Shown here: piece after piece, positions 1 through 5,486 of the stretch | Layout of the letters: each line of letters begins with the position of its first letter | Numbering within the stretch: the first letter of the stretch is position 1 | Origin: Chloroflexota bacterium | Lineage (GTDB): Bacteria; Chloroflexota; Limnocylindria; Limnocylindrales; CSP1-4 | Length of the DNA stretch: 5,831 bases | Reading direction: 5' to 3' | Assembly: GCA_013695255.1 (NCBI GenBank) | Contig: JACDAV010000129.1 | Location: 1-5,831 of the forward strand | The notes under the pieces: model-generated | The model's input: only the letters and a program-made list of their open reading frames with translations | Databases searched by the model: none | Told to the model about the DNA's origin: nothing | Position numbers and translations under genes: made by a program

Positions 1-83
1 TGGCGCGATCGGACCTCGCGGAGGTGTGGAGGATGGAGGGCCGCTGATCTCGCCCCGTTCGCGCTTGCTACCATCGAGCTCCC
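1..83. other. Upstream edge before metG; possible tail of a preceding gene
   Basis: No complete gene fits here. Two forward frames could be the tail of a gene entering from the left. One stops at TGA 45-47 (last residues LAEVWRMEGR). The other stops at TGA 85-87, overlapping the metG start as ATGA. Neither tail is recognisable, so I do not choose. There is no good Shine-Dalgarno sequence before metG. A TACCAT element at 69-74 lies 9 bases before the ATG and could be a -10 box for a nearly leaderless transcript, but no convincing -35 goes with it. Confidence 0.3.
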
Positions 84-1715
84 ATGAGCGACCGACCCCG
101 GTTCTACCTGACCACCGCGATCGCCTACCCGAACAACCGGCCGGGCCTCCACACGCTCTACGAGGTGATCGGCGCGGACGCGATCGCCCGCTGGCACCGC
201 ATGAAGGGCGACGAGACGTTCTTCCTGACCGGCACGGACGAGCACTCGGTCAACATCGCGCAGCGGGCGGCGGAGCTGGGGCGCGAGCCGCGCGACTTCG
301 TCGACGAGATGGTGGGCCTGTTCCGCGAGGCGGAGGACGCGCTCCTGATCACTCCGGACCGGTTCATCCGGACGACCGATCCGGACCACCGGCGCGCGAG
401 CCAGGAGATGGTCCGCCGGGCGCACGCCAACGGCGACGTCTACCTCGGCACGTACGAGGGCTGGTACTGCCCGAACGAGGGCTTCCGGGCCGCCTCCGAC
501 CTGCTCGAGACGGCCGGCGGCATGCGCTGCCCGCACCACCCCGACGTGGACCTCCAGTGGCTGACCGAGCGCAACTGGTTCTTCCGCCTGTCGGCCTACC
601 GCGACCGGTTGCTGGCGCACTACGAGGCGCACCCGGACTGGGTCCAGCCGGAGTACCGCAGGAACGAGATGCTGGCCTTCCTCCGGTCCGGTCTCGACGA
701 CATCTCGATCAGCCGCGAGACCTTCCGCTGGGGAATTCCGTTTCCGATCGGCGAGGACGGCCAGACGGCGGAGCGCGAGGACGGCTCGTGGGATCCCGAG
801 GCGGGGGTCATCTACGTCTGGTTCGACGCGCTGATCAACTACATCACGGGCGCAGGCTTCCCGGACGATCCCGAGGCGTTCGCGAAATGGTGGCCGGCCG
901 ACCTGCACGTCATCGGCAAGGACATCAACCGGTTCCACACGATCATCTGGCCGGCGATGCTCATGAGCGCGGGCATCGAGCTGCCCCGCAAGGTCTGGGT
1001 CCACGGCTGGCTGCTCGCGTCGGGTGAGCGGATGAGCAAGAGCCGCGGCAACTTCCTCGACCCCAACGACGTGGTGGCAACCTTCGGCGCGGACGGGGCG
1101 CGCTACGTCAGCCTGCGCGAGGTGCCGTTCGACCGGGACACGGAGGTCTCGTGGGACTCGTTCGTTCGGCGCTACAACGCCGACCTTGCCAACGACTTCG
1201 GCAACCTCGTCAACCGGACGGTCTCCATGGCCAATCGCTACCTCGGAGGCGAGCGCCCGGCGCCCACGGAGGGTCGCTCGCTGGCTTCAGCCTGGACCGC
1301 GGCCGCCACCGGCTGGACCGCCGCCCTCGACCTGTGCCTGTTGCATGACGCCCTGGGCGCCCTGTGGGACTTCGTGGGTGCCGCCAACAAGCTCGTCGAC
1401 GCCGAGCAGCCATGGGTCCTGGCCAAGTCGTGGAAGGCGGGTGACGAGGCCGCCGGCGGGCGGCTGCGCGACGTGCTGGGTGATCTCGTCGAGGGTTGTC
1501 GGCTGGTCGCCCTCGCCGCTGCCCCGTTCATGCCGGGTACGGCGCCACGCGTGCTCGAGCAGTTGGGGCATGCCTATCCGTATGACGCTGACGGCAACGG
1601 CGGCCCGTCGCTCGAGAGCGAGCTCCAATGGGGCGCCCACGCCGCTGACCCGGGACGGCTCGCCACGCCCGAACCGCTCTTCCCCCGCCTCGACATCGAT
1701 CAGCCGGCGCCGTAG
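84..1715 (+). CDS. metG: Methionine--tRNA ligase (MetRS)
   Basis: Cytosolic class I aminoacyl-tRNA synthetase that charges tRNA-Met, including the initiator, with methionine using ATP. The protein has 543 residues. The Rossmann catalytic domain shows FLTGTDEH (47-54), YVWFDALINY (244-253), GKDINRFHTIIWPAML (278-293) and the KMSKS loop as RMSKS (316-320). The helical anticodon-binding domain follows, with NDFGNLVNR (370-378) and NKLVDAEQPWVLAK (435-448). There is no C-terminal Trbp111-like domain, so this is the short form. Two oddities: the HIGH motif reads GLHT (21-24) in an otherwise normal RPxLxTxYE context, and the zinc knuckle has C129, C149 and H151/H152 but a CPNE stretch where CxxC is usual. 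The ATG at 84 directly precedes the conserved FYLTTAIAYPN strand. It is first in a likely operon with the VOC and tatD genes. The identity is secure; only the motif changes are unusual. Confidence 0.96.
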   Translation: MSDRPRFYLTTAIAYPNNRPGLHTLYEVIGADAIARWHRMKGDETFFLTGTDEHSVNIAQRAAELGREPRDFVDEMVGLFREAEDALLITPDRFIRTTDPDHRRASQEMVRRAHANGDVYLGTYEGWYCPNEGFRAASDLLETAGGMRCPHHPDVDLQWLTERNWFFRLSAYRDRLLAHYEAHPDWVQPEYRRNEMLAFLRSGLDDISISRETFRWGIPFPIGEDGQTAEREDGSWDPEAGVIYVWFDALINYITGAGFPDDPEAFAKWWPADLHVIGKDINRFHTIIWPAMLMSAGIELPRKVWVHGWLLASGERMSKSRGNFLDPNDVVATFGADGARYVSLREVPFDRDTEVSWDSFVRRYNADLANDFGNLVNRTVSMANRYLGGERPAPTEGRSLASAWTAAATGWTAALDLCLLHDALGALWDFVGAANKLVDAEQPWVLAKSWKAGDEAAGGRLRDVLGDLVEGCRLVALAAAPFMPGTAPRVLEQLGHAYPYDADGNGGPSLESELQWGAHAADPGRLATPEPLFPRLDIDQPAP

Positions 1716-1727
1716 GCGTCGGATCAC

Positions 1728-1734
1728 AGGAGGG
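1728..1734 (+). promoter_or_regulatory. Shine-Dalgarno sequence of the VOC gene
   Basis: AGGAGGG lies 5 bases before the ATG at 1740 and 12 bases after the metG stop. It fixes the start of the small downstream gene and shows that it is translated independently of metG. Confidence 0.8.
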
Positions 1735-1739
1735 CGATC

Positions 1740-2105
1740 ATGCCCGGTGGACGCATCAGCCACATCGAGTTTCCGGCCGACGACATGGAGCGGGCAAAGC
1801 GCTTCTACCGCGCCGTTGCGGGCTGGGAGCCAGAGCCGATGGAGGGCTTCGACGACATCGAGTTCTTCCAGACAGCCCACGAGGAGGGTGGCGCGATCGG
1901 TCGGCGCGGGGTCGGTACCGGCCAGGTCGTCCGTGCCTACATCACCGTGCCGAGCCTCGATGCGTCGCTGGCCGCGGTCGAGGAGCACGGAGGCTCCGTC
2001 GTCGAGGGGGCAACCGAGGTGCCGGGGATGGGTCGCTATGCCGTCGTCCTGGACTCGGAAGGGAGCGAGATCGGGCTCTGGGAGGACCCGCCCGCGGCGG
2101 GCTGA
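1740..2105 (+). CDS. VOC (glyoxalase/bleomycin-resistance fold) family protein
   Basis: A 121-residue single-module vicinal-oxygen-chelate protein, probably cytosolic. The N-terminal half has HIEFPADDMERAKRFY (8-23), the usual first beta strand and helix, with H8 as the expected metal ligand. The C-terminal half has LDASLAAVEEHGGSVV (73-88), then TEVPGMGRYAVVLDSEG (92-108) and IGLWE (111-115), with E115 as the second expected ligand. The family includes glyoxalase I, dioxygenases, epimerases and antibiotic-binding proteins. This one resembles the common 'predicted enzyme related to lactoylglutathione lyase' group, for which no substrate can be read from sequence. One module is half of a metal site in many members, so a homodimer is likely. 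It sits 24 bases after metG and 6 bases before tatD, suggesting co-transcription. A C-rich/G-rich 6-bp inverted repeat (2087-2101) at its end overlaps the region before the tatD start. The family assignment is firm and the function unknown. Confidence 0.88.
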   Translation: MPGGRISHIEFPADDMERAKRFYRAVAGWEPEPMEGFDDIEFFQTAHEEGGAIGRRGVGTGQVVRAYITVPSLDASLAAVEEHGGSVVEGATEVPGMGRYAVVLDSEGSEIGLWEDPPAAG

Positions 2106-2111
2106 CCGCCG

Positions 2112-2942
2112 GTGCGCCTCGTCGATTCGCACTGCCACCTCCAGGCCGCCCGGTTCGCGAGCGACGCCGATCTCGTCATCGGCGCCGCCCGCCTCGGCGG
2201 CGTCGAGCGGATCCTCGTCCCGGGCTGGAACGGCTGGTCCAGCGACGCCGCCATGGCGCTCGCCGAACGATTCGCCTGGATCGACGCGGCCGTCGGCGTC
2301 CACCCCCACGACGCGGCCGCCGTCGACGACGGCGAGTGGTCGCGGATCGCCGCCCTCGCGGGCGATGGGCGGGTGGTGGCGATCGGGGAGACGGGGCTCG
2401 ATCTGGACCGGGTCTTCTCGCCGGTCGAGGACCAGCTCCGGAACCTGCGGCGCAACCTGCGGCTCGCGCTGGAGACCGGCAAGCCGGCGATCCTCCACTG
2501 CCGCTCCAGCCCGGGCGCCCGCGACGCACAGGATTCCCTGGTCGCGGAGCTTCGCGCGGCGGGATTCGGCTCGGCCGCGACAGCGAACGTGTTCGGGAAT
2601 CGGCCGCCGGCCGTGATCCACTCGTACTCGGGAGCGACGGACTACGCCCGGGCGGTCCTCGACCTCGGCGTGGCGATCTCGTTTTCCGGGCTCGTGTTTC
2701 GAAGCGGCGAGGAAGCATCGACGGCAGCTGCCGAGCTCGTCCCGGCCGACAGGCTGCTCGTCGAAACCGATTCGCCGTTCCTGTCGCCACCCGGCACCCC
2801 GCGCGGCCGCAACGAGCCGACGTGGGTTCGCATCACCGCGGAGTGGGCGGCCAGCACGCGCGGCGACCCCCCGGAACCCTTCGGCGAGCGACTCGTGGCC
2901 ACGTACGACCACACGTTCCCACGGGCTCGCCCGCGGCAGTGA
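2112..2942 (+). CDS. tatD: TatD family metal-dependent hydrolase (putative DNase)
   Basis: A 276-residue TIM-barrel amidohydrolase-superfamily protein. TatD enzymes are Mg-dependent 3'-5' exonucleases and DNases linked to DNA repair and turnover; members such as YcfH/YabD share the fold. Visible metal-site motifs in order: DSHCHL (5-10, H7 and H9), GVHPHD (62-67), GETGLD (92-97, E93), AILHCRS (126-132, H129), VIHSYSG (168-174, H170) and ETDSPFLSP (218-226, D220). RGRNEP (231-236) is also typical. The GTG start puts the first metal-binding strand at residue 3, as the family requires. It is slightly longer than the usual ~255-260 residues, with extra sequence around 133-165. The C-terminal helix lacks the usual NARRLF-like ending and reads VATYDHTFPRA. 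Six bases separate it from the VOC stop, with no clear Shine-Dalgarno, so translational coupling is likely. No terminator lies between its stop and the chaperonin promoter. Confidence 0.93.
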   Translation: MRLVDSHCHLQAARFASDADLVIGAARLGGVERILVPGWNGWSSDAAMALAERFAWIDAAVGVHPHDAAAVDDGEWSRIAALAGDGRVVAIGETGLDLDRVFSPVEDQLRNLRRNLRLALETGKPAILHCRSSPGARDAQDSLVAELRAAGFGSAATANVFGNRPPAVIHSYSGATDYARAVLDLGVAISFSGLVFRSGEEASTAAAELVPADRLLVETDSPFLSPPGTPRGRNEPTWVRITAEWAASTRGDPPEPFGERLVATYDHTFPRARPRQ

Positions 2943-2958
2943 TCTGACCGAATCAAGG

Positions 2959-2987
2959 TTGACATCGAGGGTCGCCTGGACTAGTCT
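2959..2987 (+). promoter_or_regulatory. Housekeeping-type promoter of groES-groEL
   Basis: A perfect -35 TTGACA (2959-2964) is followed by 17 bases and a -10 TAGTCT (2982-2987), which matches TATAAT at three of six positions (T1, A2, T6). Transcription would start at about 2993-2996, inside the CIRCE element. This is the usual arrangement for HrcA-repressed chaperonin operons. The -35 begins only 16 bases after the tatD stop codon. Confidence 0.8.
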
Positions 2988-3016
2988 CTTGGCACTCTCA
3001 ACGCGAGAGTGCCAAG
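2988..3016 (+). promoter_or_regulatory. CIRCE operator (HrcA binding site)
   Basis: The 9-9-9 layout is exact: TTGGCACTC (2989-2997), a 9-base spacer, GAGTGCCAA (3007-3015). The consensus is TTAGCACTC-N9-GAGTGCTAA; this copy differs by one symmetric change per arm (A to G, T to C), so the dyad stays perfect. Counting flanking bases, the inverted repeat reaches 12 bp per arm around a 5-base centre. HrcA binds this site and represses transcription until heat stress titrates GroEL, which HrcA needs to stay active. The site overlaps the expected transcription start, so repression by blocking RNA polymerase is the natural reading. In the transcript it would also fold as a 5'-end hairpin. hrcA itself is not in this window. 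Confidence 0.95.
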
Positions 3017-3179
3017 CACCGCGAAGATGGTCGGGGATGAGCCCACAACCCGGGCTCGGAGGTCCAATCGTCCGGCGCGGTGCGGACATCAACACGATCG
3101 GGCGATCGGCCGCCAGGCGGTCGGTGACGCCCCCACATCCAGGCGCGACGGCCCGGCGCCGTCCGAGGAGGTACGCACC
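3017..3179 (+). other. Long 5' leader of the groES mRNA
   Basis: No gene is seen in this 163-base stretch between CIRCE and the groES start. It holds two short perfect hairpins. One is GAGCCC (3039-3044) with GGGCTC (3052-3057) around a 7-base loop. The other is GACGGC (3147-3152) with GCCGTC (3158-3163) around a 5-base loop, ending one base before the groES Shine-Dalgarno at 3165-3171. The groES frame is open through the whole leader back to a GTG inside CIRCE, but that sequence does not resemble a GroES N-terminus. Confidence 0.5.
3165..3171 (+). promoter_or_regulatory. Shine-Dalgarno sequence deciding the TTG start of groES
   Basis: GAGGAGG ends 8 bases before TTG 3180-3182. That TTG is the only start codon well placed to give a normal-length GroES; there is no in-frame ATG or GTG between it and the conserved KLRPLGDR. 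Confidence 0.85.
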
Positions 3180-3500
3180 TTGGCCACAGCCACAGCCACT
3201 GCCGCTGCGACAAAGCTTCGCCCGCTGGGCGACCGCATCGTCGTCAGGCCGACTCCCCGCGAGGAGATGACCAAGACCGGGATCGTCCTGCCGGACACCG
3301 CCAAGGAGAAGCCGCAGGAGGGCACCATCCTCGCCGCCGGTCCGGGGCGCATCCTCGACGACGGGAAGCGCGAAGCGATGGACGTCAAGGAGGGCGACAA
3401 GGTCCTCTATGCCAAGTACGCGGGCACGGAGTTCAAGGCCGACGGCGAGGATCTCCTCATCGTCAGCCAGAAGGACGTGCTCGCGATCGTCGAGGACTAG
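3180..3500 (+). CDS. groES: Co-chaperonin GroES (Hsp10/Cpn10)
   Basis: A 106-residue cytosolic co-chaperonin. Seven copies form the lid on the GroEL ring and drive release of the substrate protein into the folding cage. The Cpn10 signature LRPLGDRIVVRP occupies 13-24. The mobile loop that contacts GroEL is at about 25-41, with the hydrophobic tripeptide IVL (35-37) and following P38. The C-terminal half shows ILAAGPGR, VKEGDKVLYAKYAGTEF and a final DVLAIVED. The TTG start is chosen for its Shine-Dalgarno sequence and for giving a family-typical length (usually 95-105). The N-terminus is odd: ATATATAAAT precedes KLRPL where most family members have only three to five residues, and the DNA beneath it is a short GCCACA tandem repeat. 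It is controlled by the promoter and CIRCE site upstream and co-transcribed with groEL after a 73-base gap. Confidence 0.95.
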   Translation: MATATATAAATKLRPLGDRIVVRPTPREEMTKTGIVLPDTAKEKPQEGTILAAGPGRILDDGKREAMDVKEGDKVLYAKYAGTEFKADGEDLLIVSQKDVLAIVED

Positions 3501-3573
3501 GCCTCGACGCGCGAAGCCGCCAACGAAGCGATCCGGCCGGATCACCGGCGACATCTCTGGAGGGACTAGGGAA
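3501..3573 (+). other. groES-groEL intergenic spacer with palindrome and groEL ribosome binding site
   Basis: GATCCGGCCGGATC (3530-3543) is a perfect 14-base palindrome that could fold as a 5-bp hairpin with a GGCC loop in the mRNA. GGAGGG (3559-3564) is the groEL Shine-Dalgarno, 9 bases before TTG 3574. There is no U-tract, so I do not call a terminator here. Confidence 0.6.
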
Positions 3574-5205
3574 TTGGCTAAGCAGCTCATTTTCGACGAG
3601 ACCGCTCGTCGCTCGCTGAAGCGGGGCATCGACCGCCTCGCCGACGCGGTCAAGGTGACGATCGGCCCCAAGGGTCGCAACGTCGTCCTGGACAAGAAAT
3701 TCGGCTCTCCCACGATCACCAACGACGGCGTCACAATCGCTCGCGACATCGAGCTCGATGACCCGTTCGAGAACATGGGCGCGCAGCTCCTCAAGGAGGT
3801 CGCGACCAAGACGGACGACGTGGCCGGCGACGGAACCACGACGGCGGTCGTCCTGGGCCAGGCGATGGTCGCCGAGGGCCTCCGCGTCGTGACCGCGGGC
3901 GCCAACCCGATGGTCGTCAAGCGCGGCATCGAGAAGGCCGTCGAGGCGGTCGTCGAGGAGATCAAGCGGGTCGCGCGCCCGGTCGACAACCGCGAGCAGA
4001 TCGCAGCCGTGGCCGCCATCTCGGCCGCGGATCCGGAGGTCGGCGAGATCATCGCCGAGGTCATGGACAAGGTCGGCAAGGACGGCGTCATCACGGTCGA
4101 GGAAGGGCAGTCTCTCGGGCTCGAGAAGGAGTACACCGAGGGCATGCAGTTCGACCGCGGGTACATCTCCCCGTACTTCGTCACCAACCCGGATCGGATG
4201 GAGGCGGTTCTCGAGAGCCCCATGATCCTGATCACGGACAAGAAGATCTCCAGCGTCCCGGACATGCTGCCGGCGCTCGAGAAGGCGGTCCAGCAGGGCA
4301 AGCCGGTCCTGATCATCGCCGAGGACATCGACGGTGAGGCCCTCGCCACGCTGGTCGTCAACAAGCTCCGCGGCACGGTCCAGGTCCTCGCCGTCAAGGC
4401 GCCGGGCTTCGGTGATCGCCGCAAGGAGATGCTCCGCGACATCGCGACCCTGACCGGCGGCACCGTCGTCAGCGAGGAGATCGGGCGCAAGCTCGATTCG
4501 GTCACGGTCGAGGATCTCGGCAAGGCCCGCCGCGTCGTCGCGACCAAGGACGATACGACGATCGTGGACGGCGAAGGCTCCCCGGACCAGATCAAGGGCC
4601 GGATGCAGCAGATCAAGGCGCAGATCGAGGAGACGACCTCGGACTACGACAAGGAGAAGCTGCAGGAGCGCCTCGCCAAGCTGTCCGGTGGCGTGGCGGT
4701 GATCAAGGTCGGCGCGGCCACCGAGGTCGAGCTGAAGGAGAAGAAGCATCGCATCGAGGACGCGCTCTCGACGACCCGGGCGGCCGTCGAGGAGGGTCTG
4801 GTCGCCGGTGGCGGCACGACGCTCCTGCAGGCGATCCCCTCGCTCGACAAGCTGACACTCCAGGGCGACGAGCAGGTCGGCGTGGACATCGTCCGCAAGG
4901 CCCTCGAGGCCCCGGCCCGCCAGATCGCGGACAACGCCGGGCAGCCCGGCGAGGTCATCATCGAGCGGATCCGCAACCTGCCCGCGGGCGAGGGCTACGA
5001 CGCCCTGGCCGGCGAGTACGGCGACCTCTTCGCCAAGGGGATCGTCGACGCGGCCAAGGTCACCCGCTCAGCGCTGCAGAACGCGGCCTCCATCGCGGCC
5101 ATGGTCCTGACGACGGAGACGCTGATCAGCGACATGCCCGAGAAGGAGAAGGCCGGCGCCGGCGCCGGTCATGGCGGCCACGGCGGCGGAGACATGGACT
5201 TCTAG
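3574..5205 (+). CDS. groEL: Chaperonin GroEL (Hsp60/Cpn60)
   Basis: A 543-residue group I chaperonin subunit that forms the double heptameric ring which folds proteins with ATP and GroES in the cytosol. The start is TTG, giving the classic N-terminus (M)AKQLIFDE. The equatorial ATP site includes TIGPKGRNVVLD (29-40), TITNDGVTIA (47-56) and GDGTTTA (85-91), with D86 equivalent to E. coli D87. D396 in RIEDAL corresponds to catalytic D398. The Cpn60 signature AAVEEGLVAGGG spans 403-414. The apical substrate- and GroES-binding region (about 190-375) includes EGMQFDRGYISPYF and KAPGFGDRRKEML. The tail is GAGAGHGGHGGGDMDF, not the usual GGM repeats. Length is normal (about 540-548). An upstream in-frame ATG at 3409 lies inside groES and is rejected. 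GroEL is also expected to feed back on its own operon by keeping HrcA active. Confidence 0.98.
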   Translation: MAKQLIFDETARRSLKRGIDRLADAVKVTIGPKGRNVVLDKKFGSPTITNDGVTIARDIELDDPFENMGAQLLKEVATKTDDVAGDGTTTAVVLGQAMVAEGLRVVTAGANPMVVKRGIEKAVEAVVEEIKRVARPVDNREQIAAVAAISAADPEVGEIIAEVMDKVGKDGVITVEEGQSLGLEKEYTEGMQFDRGYISPYFVTNPDRMEAVLESPMILITDKKISSVPDMLPALEKAVQQGKPVLIIAEDIDGEALATLVVNKLRGTVQVLAVKAPGFGDRRKEMLRDIATLTGGTVVSEEIGRKLDSVTVEDLGKARRVVATKDDTTIVDGEGSPDQIKGRMQQIKAQIEETTSDYDKEKLQERLAKLSGGVAVIKVGAATEVELKEKKHRIEDALSTTRAAVEEGLVAGGGTTLLQAIPSLDKLTLQGDEQVGVDIVRKALEAPARQIADNAGQPGEVIIERIRNLPAGEGYDALAGEYGDLFAKGIVDAAKVTRSALQNAASIAAMVLTTETLISDMPEKEKAGAGAGHGGHGGGDMDF

Positions 5206-5262
5206 AGCGCCCAATAGCGTCCGTGGACGTCCGCTAGGGACCGTTCCACGCACGAAACAGAC

Positions 5263-5301
5263 TGAGAGCCGGGTCATCCGTCCGCGGATGCCCGGCTCTC
5301 A
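5263..5301. terminator. Long hairpin after groEL, possible bidirectional terminator
   Basis: TGAGAGCCGGG (5263-5273) pairs perfectly with CCCGGCTCTCA (5291-5301). After one bulged T, CATCCG (5275-5280) pairs with CGGATG (5285-5290) around a TCCG tetraloop, giving 17 base pairs in all. It begins 57 bases after the groEL stop. On the plus strand no T-run follows, so it is not a textbook intrinsic terminator for groEL. Read on the minus strand it is followed by GTCTGTTTCG, a weak T-rich stretch. It may terminate transcripts from both sides or protect the groEL mRNA 3' end. Confidence 0.55.
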
Positions 5302-5430
5302 TGCTACCGAGATTGCTACACGGCCCGCCTTCGCCGCCGACTCGGCCGCGTAGTCCTCCTTGCGCCGGCCCGAGAGCATCTCCACATGGTTGGCGACGAT
5401 CTCCGTCTTCCAGTGGCGCTTACGCCCATC
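5299..5430 (-). pseudogene. Fragment of a single-stranded DNA-binding protein gene (3' end)
   Basis: Read on the minus strand, the frame ending at TGA 5301-5299 gives DGRKRHWKTEIVAN, then HVEMLSGRRKEDYAAE, then AKAGRVAISVA. WKTEIVA followed by VEMLSGR matches the last OB-fold strand of bacterial SSB proteins (pattern R-x-x-TE-V/I-V-A-x-x-V/I-x-x-L), especially the form I associate with Chloroflexota SSBs. Upstream of the Asp at 5430 the open frame reads RPSKVARGC and has lost the expected EGRLQTRxW strand, so the rest of the OB fold is missing. The nearest in-frame start is a GTG (5445-5443), which would give only 48 residues without a complete fold. The ending has no acidic DDDIPF-type tip. 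I read it as a decayed or translocated gene remnant. The similarity is by eye from memory of the family. Confidence 0.5.
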
Positions 5431-5486
5431 ACAGCCTCGCGCCACCTTTGACGGCCGCCATCGGTCGCTGCGACGATGGGCACACG

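Noticed and set aside
26..1027. Plus-strand 333-codon frame overlapping metG
   Set aside because: Its translation is rich in Arg, Pro and Gly and has no motif; metG in the next frame covers the region with full family conservation.
3009..3179. In-frame N-terminal extension of groES from GTG 3009
   Set aside because: It would start inside the CIRCE arm, has no ribosome binding site, and adds 57 residues without resemblance to any GroES. The TTG at 3180 has an excellent Shine-Dalgarno.
3409..3573. groEL starting at the upstream in-frame ATG 3409
   Set aside because: This start lies inside groES and adds 55 residues before the canonical AKQLIFDE. TTG 3574 has a proper Shine-Dalgarno and gives normal length.
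1287..4616. Open minus-strand frame of 1109 codons spanning five real genes
   Set aside because: It runs opposite metG, the VOC gene, tatD, groES and most of groEL, all firmly identified on the plus strand. Its translation is a low-complexity Arg/Ser/Leu/Asp mixture with no domain. Such long shadow frames are expected where third codon positions are nearly all G or C.
5215..5236. Small inverted repeat TAGCG...CGCTA with GGACGTCC inside, just after groEL
   Set aside because: The arms are 5 bp and the inner pairing does not continue. No integrase, tRNA gene or matching second copy is present to support an attachment site.
5171..5353. 60-codon plus-strand frame over the groEL end and the hairpin
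   Set aside because: It overlaps the groEL tail in another frame, crosses the hairpin and has no recognisable feature or ribosome binding site.
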